In this document: positions 56,884 to 64,000 of the stretch, piece after piece
How the letters are laid out: every line of letters begins with the position of its first letter
How positions within the stretch are numbered: position 1 is the stretch's first letter
From: Oenanthe sinensis
Taxonomy: Eukaryota; Streptophyta; Magnoliopsida; Apiales; Apiaceae
Direction of reading: 5' to 3'
Length of the DNA: 64,000 nucleotides
Assembly: GCA_028671895.1 (NCBI GenBank)
Contig: CM053794.1
Span: 20,632,501-20,696,500, forward strand
Notes under the pieces: model-generated
The model's database searches: none
Told to the model about the DNA's origin: nothing
Seen by the model: only the letters and a program-made list of their open reading frames with translations
Made by a program: the position numbers and the translations under genes

Positions 56884-59349
56884 TCATATAGAACCTGGTA
56901 GTAGGCTATTTTTATAAATAGCTTGCCGTTTTACAGTGCACATGCCCAATTTTCTTCTAATTATTGTGAACCTTTCTTCAGCTAAAGGCTTTTTGAATAT
57001 ATGAACCAATTGATACTCAGTAGGAACATATACCAGATTGATCTTGCCTTTGGCCACATTGTCCCTCAATAAATGATGCCTCACATCTATATACTTTGTT
57101 TTTGAATGAAGTACTGGATTCTCTGAAATGTTTATTGTGCTTGTGTTGTCACAATAAATTGGAATTTTCTTACATTTGACTCCAAAATCCTTGAGTGTTT
57201 ACTTTTCCAACACACCAAGCTTTGGCCAAGAAAAGCACACACTCCACTAGTATCAGTTTGTGAACATGCATAGTCTGCATAACTCGATATTTTATAATAT
57301 CCACACTTTTACCAGATTCATTAGAAAATAGCTTACTGTTTTGAGGCATTGGTGTAGATTTTGGCTTGACACTTTCAAAACCAAACCTTTTCAGCAGCTC
57401 TTTCATATATTTAGATTGATGCACATAGATTCTATCTTTTGTTTGTTTGACTTGAAGACCCAAAAAGTAATTCAGTTCACCCATCGTGCTCATGTCAAAT
57501 TCACTGTGCATACACTTAGAAAACCACTCACAAAGTTCATCATTAATAGATCCAAAGATTATATCATCAACATATATTTGAACTACTAAAATTTCACCAT
57601 TAAGAGATTTTATAAATAGAGTTGGATCGATTTTACCTCGAACGAAACCATTCTTAATGTGAAACTTATTAATCCATTTATATCATGATCTTGGGGCTTG
57701 CTTTAATCCATAAAGAGCCTTCTTCAACTTGTACACATAGTTTGGAAACTGATCATGTTCAAAGTCATGTGGTTGTTTGACATAAACTTCCTCTTCCAGC
57801 AGGCTGTTTGTGAAAGTGCTTTTGACATCCATCTGAAACAGCTTGATCTTTTTATAGCAAACATAAGCTAGTAGCATTCTGATTGATTCCAAACGAGTAA
57901 CAGGAGCATAAGTTTGATCAAAGTCAATTTTCTCTTTCTAGTTGTACCTTTGTGCTACCAATCTTGCTTTGTTGCGAGTTATAGTTCCTTCTTCATCAAG
58001 TTTGTTCTTGAAGACCCATTTAGTTCCAATGATAGAAGCATTCTTTGGAGGATTGACAGCTCCCAAACATCACATCTTTTAAATTTATTAGGTCTTCTTG
58101 CATGGCCACAACCCAATTTTCATCTTCTAGAGCATCATGAATATTTTTTAGTTCTTCTTGAGCTAGAAAAATAGCATTAAGTACAAAAAATTTCTTTTCT
58201 TCTCCTAGTCTTGATTCCATCAGTTAGATCTCCAATGACAAGTTCTGGTGGATGATTTTTTACTATTCTAGTTGACTTTGGCAGATTATGGCGTGTTATT
58301 TCCTCATGGTCAACTCGAACTGGTGTTGAAGTCCCATCAATAGGAGTTTGTGTCCCTCCTAGTGATAATCTTGACAACTGATCAATAGCATCATCAACTG
58401 AGACTTCAGTAACAACATGCTGTGATGAAGTTCTAGCTTGTTAATTTCAAGTCTGTTCAGCAGTTAGTTCTGTTCTAGCTTACTCTTTTGACATTTTATC
58501 TTGCTTTTTCCATTCTAAGTTTCTACAGTAGCTTTATTTCCTTGTCCCGACGAGCTATTATCACCGACCCTTTCGATTTTCTTCAATGCAAAGCACTTAG
58601 ATTCAAAAACTTTGAAGTAACTAATGTGTGGCTTTTTGTTCCTCAGCAGTTCTATGGAGTCTTTTCCAAAATAGGACTTATGATAACTCTATTGAGAACA
58701 TAACAGGTTGTATTGACAGCTTCTATACAAAAACTCCTTGGCAGCTTGCTTTCTTGCAGCAAAGTCTTAACAGTTTCTTCAAGTGACATGTTCTTGCGTT
58801 CCACAACTCCATTCTGATGTGGTGTCTTTGGTGCTGAGAATTCATGTGAAATTTATCTTTCTTCATAATAAGTAATGAAGTCTTTTTGGAATTCTCCACA
58901 TCTGTCACTTCGAATACCTACAAGTCTTGTTTTAAGCTTGTTCTCAAGCAACTTGATTAGTTTCTTAAACTCAACAAAAACAAAATTTTTAAATTTAAGA
59001 AATAAAACCCATGTAAACCTAGAATAATCATCAACAATGACAAATCCATATTTTTTACCTTTAAGCTTTTGTATGCCTAAGGACCAAATAGGTCTAGATG
59101 CAAGAGTTCTAGAGGTTTCGAAGTAGATACCACCTTTTTAGCCTTGTGAGTGCTTCTGATTTGTTTCCCAAGTTGACATGCCGTGCAAACTTCAGTTTTA
59201 GTATACTTCAACTTTGGCAATCCTCTCACAAACTTCTTGCTAGATAATCTGTTAGCAAATCCATGCGTGCATGACCCCAACTCCTATGTCATATGGATGG
59301 ATCATTGTCCATGATTGCTAAACAGCAGGCTGTTTTCTGTAAATCAAAG

Positions 59350-59433
<84 letters not shown>

Positions 59434-59810
59434 ATCCTTTCTCGCAACTAGAAGAATTTGGTTAATACCAACAGTAATAATACATTTATTCTTATCAAAC
59501 TCAACCTTATGTCCATCATCATGCAATTGACTCACACTAAGTAGATTATATTTCAAACCCTTAACATAATGAACATTGTTGATAGTTGTAGTATTATTAC
59601 CAACTTTATATTTACCAAGAATAGGAAGAGATTTACTATCTCCAATTGTTCTACTCCTCCCTTTTTAAGTTTGAGACTAATAAAATATGATTTGTCTCCA
59701 CACATGTGTCTAGTGCATCCACTATCAATTATCATTGTCTTGACTTGATCTTTACGACAAGACACACCTACAAAACAAACAAAAATAAAACTCAACATTT
59801 TGGTACCCAA
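56884..59810 (-). pseudogene. pol of element C (protease, integrase, RT, RNase H)
   Basis: The protease has DSGCTRHMCGD (about 59720). Pre-integrase has KYNLLSVSQLHDDGHKV, which runs into a TA microsatellite. The integrase keeps VDD, RSDRCGEF and HQNGVVERKN across frameshifts (about 59080-58790). RT shows FQMDVKSTFTNSLLEEEVYV, LYGLKQAPRS and YVDD (about 57570). RNase H is collapsed: about 70 codons are missing near 57290 and the segment with the AEAEY Glu is missing near 57195, leaving YADYA, CAFLGQSLVCWKSK, and finally MRHHLLRDNVAKGKINL. Many stops. Confidence 0.85.
59354..59431. repeat. (TA)n microsatellite within element C pol
   Basis: About 78 bases of pure TA, in a place where the pre-integrase domain should continue after ARKDG. 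On the - strand it would encode Tyr-Ile repeats. It probably expanded after the element died. Confidence 0.93.
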
Positions 59811-59964
59811 ATTGGTTTGGGTCCAGGTTGGTTAGTAGCAAGTACATAACAAGAATTCAATTCATATTTTTTTATACACTGTTGGATAACTTTAGAATCC
59901 AAATTTCCTATTTTCTACATTCTGTTCGTTACATTCTGCCGAATTGTTTTGTTGTTCTGGTAAG

Positions 59965-60510
59965 TAGGGGTGAACATGAGTAGGGTTGGGTCGGGTTTTC
60001 ATCAAACCTCGACCCAACCCGATTAGTTCGGTTTTATAAAAAATCAACCCATTAATTCTAAAAAAAAATCGTAACCCAACCCAACCCAACCCAATTAGTT
60101 CGGTTTGCAGAAAATCGTAACCCAACCCAATCGTAACCCAAATCCCACACATTTCAGAAAATTCTGCTTGTTGCAGAAAATGTTGCAAGAGCCGGAAAGT
60201 GTTGCAGAATGTGTTGCAAAAATTTATATTGTGCAGAAAATTTATATAGTGCAGAAATTTGTAGAAAATATGTAAAAAAATATATAGAATATGCAGAAAA
60301 TATGCAAAAAAATCTGCATTTTATGTAAACGGGTTGGGTTGGGTTGGGTAAGGGTTAAAATTTGTTAAACCCTTACCCAACCCAATTAGTTCGGGTTTTT
60401 TAAAAATTAACCCATTTATATTTCGGTTTCGGACGGTTCGGTTTATTCGGCCGAAAAAAGGGGTGGGTTGGTTCGGGTTGGCGGTTTAATCGGATTTTTG
60501 TTCACCCCTA
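59965..60510. mobile_element. hAT-type MITE inserted in element C
   Basis: 546 bp with ends TAGGGGTGAACA and TGTTCACCCCTA, flanked by the exact 8-base duplication CTGGTAAG (59957-59964 and 60511-60518). Eight-base duplications mark hAT elements. The interior is tracts of CCCAACCC and GGGTTGGG. No transposase. Confidence 0.93.
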
Positions 60511-60518
60511 CTGGTAAG

Positions 60519-61383
60519 CCATTCTGTTGACAACTTCATTCTAGTAAGCTCTTTTGGAATTCTGAAACTTGCAGTTCTAAGATAGATGACCTTTTCATCC
60601 ACATCTGCTGCATTTGTTCCAAGGCATAACATATTTATATGGCTTGCCTTTTCTTCTGTCATACTTGAGAGCTTTACCCTTGTTGAAATTGAGGCCATCT
60701 CCTTCTCTTTGTAATGGAACATTAATATTTTTCATCATGAATTTGAGACCATTTTCTCCTTGGATGAAAGTACCCATTCCTTTTCTGAGCTTGACTACTT
60801 CAGATTTCAAAGATTTAATCTTTTCAGTTGTCTAAGATGTAGAAGCAGCAGGTTATGAAGTACTGGCAACAGGCTGTGAAGTACTAATAGTTGGCTGAGA
60901 TGTTGTAGCAGTAGGATGAGATGTTTCCACTTCAATAGATTTTATGAGTTTGAATGTCTCTAAGCATGTATCTTTGGCCTCAATCTCTGTCTTTAACTTT
61001 GAAACTTCTTTACCAAGAGCTTGACCTCTTTTGAGTAATATTTTGTTGAAAGCCTCAAGGTCTTCTACTTTGGCTTTCAGCTCCTTGATTTCAGCTTCAT
61101 CTTTAACCCTTTCTAGTTCCTTATCTTCAATAAGTGTTTCCACTTTAGCCATTAATTTATGAACCATCTGTTTTAAGTAGGCGTTCTTTTCAACCAGCTT
61201 GCTGTTTTCTGCTTTCACTGAGTTATATTCCTCAAATTGAATATACTTTGGTTCATGTACTCTTAGTTGTTCAAAAATAATATTATCAGAAGATATTTGA
61301 AATTTAAATGAATTTACCTTACATTTATCATCCTCTAAATAACTATAATAAGAAGAGTAAGTTGTTGGATATGTGTCAGCCAT
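60519..61383 (-). pseudogene. gag remnant of element C (coiled-coil part)
   Basis: A 176-codon frame starts at 61383 (MADTYPTT), only about 40 bases after the primer-binding site. It is mostly a long Leu/Lys/Glu coiled coil (KLVEKNAYLKQMVHKLMAKVE region, residues about 55-145), then Ser/Thr/Gln repeats. A following block (60810-60595) is Lys-rich and contains the start of a zinc knuckle (NKCSRCG). The capsid-like domain and first CCHC knuckle seen in element B are absent, so this is an internally deleted gag. Confidence 0.7.
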
Positions 61384-61421
61384 AAGATGAATACTTTCAT
61401 GTTACAGAAGATATTAGTATT

Positions 61422-61440
61422 CCCAAAACTCTGATACCAA
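61422..61440 (-). other. Primer-binding site of element C
   Basis: On the - strand TTGGTATCAGAGTTTTGGG directly follows the 5' LTR. TGGTATCAGAG is complementary to the 3' end of plant initiator Met-tRNA. Confidence 0.9.
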
Positions 61441-61441
61441 A

Positions 61442-62733
61442 TGTAAATGCACCTAGATGAGGGTGAATAGGTGTTATAGGGCTTACTAGGTCCAATTTTA
61501 ATGTTTACTAACTTTAATAGTTGACTGCTATTGAAAGCAGTCTGTTGTGCCTTGCTAATGGCTTACTGTTTTAAAACTGTCAGAGTGTAATAACAAGCTA
61601 TAATGAATGCAATGCAGTAAAACAGAAAGTGCAATAAAGTAAAGGATGCACAAAACGTTTAGCTAGGTTCGACCCCTAGTTCTAATGGTCTACGTCCTGG
61701 TCCCTTACCAACTTGGTAAGAGAATATATTATTAATAAAATATAAGTCGATTACAAGATAATAATATATCTCCCTGTTTTTCAATCACTGAAAATGGCTT
61801 GCCGTTATCCTGACAACTTGAGCAAATCAGCTACTAGCACACCACAGTTCTTCCTTGGCAATCTGATCCTTGAACTCTTGAATTCCTTGAGTCCCACTCG
61901 TTGAGTTCTACATGTTCTTGATCTCTTTGCACCCTTAGAACTCATGTATGCTATAGCACCTAGCTCCTTTGATCTATACTAGACCCCCTTGCCACTTTTC
62001 AGCAACTCTCAAAATACAATGTGAACAATATAATAAGAATGTGAAATGGATTACAACTCAAAGATTGTATTCTCTATATAGCACGAATAAAATATATATC
62101 AAGCTCGGATAATAGAGAAAATAGAATAAAGTTTTTCAAGAACGTAGAGTGAGTTGTTGTATTGTTGTAATGCATAGAAAAGTTTAGCCCAAGATATATA
62201 CACATATATCAAACGGCTAGTTTGAATAAAAGATAACATATAACATTTAAAGTTAATGGTAATTCAAATTAATACATGATTATAGGAGGTAAAAAGATAA
62301 TAGAAAACGTTTAAAACAACTCCTATAATAATGCATAATAAGGATAAGAAGTTGTGAAAAGATAAAGTTAAATTGAATACAACTTCATCTCCTAAAATAT
62401 AGGAATACGTTTAAATAATATTTTCTGAGCTTAATATATATTATAAACGTATTAAATAGATATATACTCACATAATAGAAGTCCTAATCCAACTATATAT
62501 CTAATCCAGAGAAATATGGACAGGAGTTGTAAAACTGCTGGACTCTGTAGTGGCATGATGTTTTGTCATAACAGCTTACTGTTATCATAACAACATATTG
62601 TTATGCTAAACCTGTAAAACATTGTTAGCACAAGATAATATAACAGACTATTATTATGCATACAGAAACATGTTAAGCTGTAATTCCATACCAATTTGAT
62701 GTTATTGGGTTATCATCAAAATCAGGATTTTCA
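61442..62733 (-). repeat. 5' LTR of element C
   Basis: 1,292 bp, from TGTAAATGCACC to GATTTTCA on the + strand, collinear with 53406-54683. The AACAGCTTACTGTTAT motifs are partly eroded compared with the 3' LTR. Confidence 0.93.
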
Positions 62734-62738
62734 TTATT

Positions 62739-64000
62739 TGTTCGTAATGATTCCAATTTTTATTAGTTCAAATTCTTGTGATCGGGCCCGGATTCACTGA
62801 ACACTTTGAGGTCTGAGGAATGCATATTTAAAATTAAAGTGGATTGGCTTTTAGGATAGGGAATTTAGACGAGAGGTGGACTGATTTTTCTTTGATCTTA
62901 GATGGCCTTTTTACCAACACTAACGGATTGGTGGCCCATTCCAGTATAGTTTGGTCAGGTTGATATATTATGAAGACCATAGATTATTTATTCAAATCAT
63001 ATTTCTATTCTTCTGGGTGAGTTCAAGCGGAGCATTTATTATTACAGATATTTTAGTGAGTCCCAATTGCTCTTCTATTTTACTTCATGCTTTCTCTCAA
63101 GTCCGTGATGCTGCTCGTATGTGAATCGGAGATGCTGAATTAATTGATTACATGTTAAAACCAATGAACAATGTTATTGTTGGTGTGGGTACATGGTACA
63201 CCCATGAAAACGTTCATTTCATGGGCTATCATAAATAAATAGTGTAAAAGGCTTACATGAAACCAACAAATCAAGTCTTTCCATAATTGAGGCTACGCAA
63301 GGCTATTGGCATGGGCTTATGCTCTCCCAGCATGAGCCCTTACCTAGCTCTATTATTTTCACACAAACATGTTTAGATATTTTAATTTAAAATACACATT
63401 CTAATCATAAGAGCCTTTATTTATAATTTTTAGTGGAAGAAAATCAATATCCATATAGGGAACTAATTTTGTTCCCATATCTGCATGTTAGGTAATTAAT
63501 ACATGAATTATCATCTGTCACTGTGGGTCACTGTGCCACCTCTCTAGAATGCCGAACCAGAACAAAAAAAGATCGCGATAATAAATCGACTAATTAAACT
63601 TATGTTTCTATAATTAATTCGATCCCTAGTTCCGTCTATCACTTTATTGTGAAAGACCAGATTGGCCCATATTTTGTTTGGGTCATGGTGGCCGGTGCTC
63701 CTAAGATCATATAATAAAATATGAATTGAATAAGGAATATATTTAAAATATTATATTTAAAATTTAAGTAATGAATATAGGTAATTTCATTGAAATAAAA
63801 CAATTTTTTAATTTCTTATATTGTAAGTAAATAAGTAATTATTATTTTATTATATTTTAGTTATATAATATCTTAATAATTAGAATAAAAAATAATATAT
63901 GTAAGCAAATGTGGTCCTAGGAAGAGTGAGGACCGACTACTTGCTGATATTATTTTTACAAGATACAGATGCAAAAACTGTGCTAGTTGAGCACCCCGAA
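62739..64000. other. Right flank, no gene seen
   Basis: Less AT-rich than the preceding intergenic DNA between 62740 and 63400, with an imperfect inverted repeat CCCATGAAAA/TTTCATGGG at about 63200-63225. No long ORF, RNA gene or known transposon end is visible. Confidence 0.4.

Larger units (their letters stand above)
53401..62738 (-). mobile_element. Copia LTR retrotransposon C with TTATT target duplication
   Basis: LTRs at 53406-54683 (3') and 61442-62733 (5') bracket gag, pol and an accessory ORF on the - strand. The pentamer TTATT occurs on both outer sides (53401-53405 and 62734-62738), an exact target-site duplication. It is a different family from A/B: LTR sequence, motif array, protease (DSGCTRHMCGD) and accessory protein all differ. 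It is non-functional, because gag lacks its capsid part, RNase H has deletions, stops interrupt pol, and a hAT MITE sits in the gag-pol region. Confidence 0.94.

Noticed and set aside
59344..59556. Tyr-Ile repeat protein
   Set aside because: It is the translation of a TA microsatellite within a dead pol gene.

Overview
The window is nuclear DNA of a flowering plant, most likely a eudicot. It is AT-rich, the genes have U-rich introns with GT-AG borders, and roughly half of the sequence is transposable elements. Four protein-coding genes look real: two tandem WAT1-related (EamA-type) membrane transporters on the + strand and two tandem GT61 glycosyltransferases on the - strand. I cannot name the species.

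Layout. 1-9898: an old coding remnant interrupted by Copia element A (- strand), which keeps its 3' LTR, pol and a very long accessory ORF but has lost its 5' end. 9899-9957: a scrambled junction. 9958-19808: Copia element B (+ strand), a complete two-LTR relative of A. 19809-21540: intergenic with MITE debris. About 21541-35913: a tandem duplication of a 4-kb unit holding a WAT1-like gene. Copy 1 is intact. Copy 2 carries a 6.4-kb nest of transposons between its distal promoter and its degraded TATA box, plus a frameshift at its extreme C-terminus. 36505-44978: two GT61 genes. 45-53 kb: AT-rich intergenic DNA with Stowaway MITEs and a 0.77-kb tandem duplication. 53406-62733: Copia element C (- strand), complete with LTRs and a perfect TTATT target-site duplication. 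62739-64000: nothing recognised.

The three Copia elements look Sirevirus-like, judged from the DSGCSRHM/DSGCTRHM protease, iMet-type primer-binding sites, zinc-knuckle gag and a sense accessory ORF between RNase H and the 3' LTR. Two unrelated kinds of accessory protein are present, one in A and B and another in C. All three are pseudogenised.

The least expected pattern is that each LTR family carries its own short, often self-complementary motif in many copies. In A/B it is an ATCAATTGAT/CATCGATGG type, in C an AACAGC..GCTGTT type, and in a putative solo LTR a TCGAGAAGT type. In A/B and C these motifs occur not only in the LTRs but also in internal linkers, including translated ones.

The genes point to membrane export (WAT1/UMAMIT) and Golgi cell-wall polysaccharide or glycoprotein decoration (GT61). 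Their adjacency does not by itself show a shared pathway. Exon borders were placed by hand from splice consensus, reading-frame phase and agreement between paralogues.
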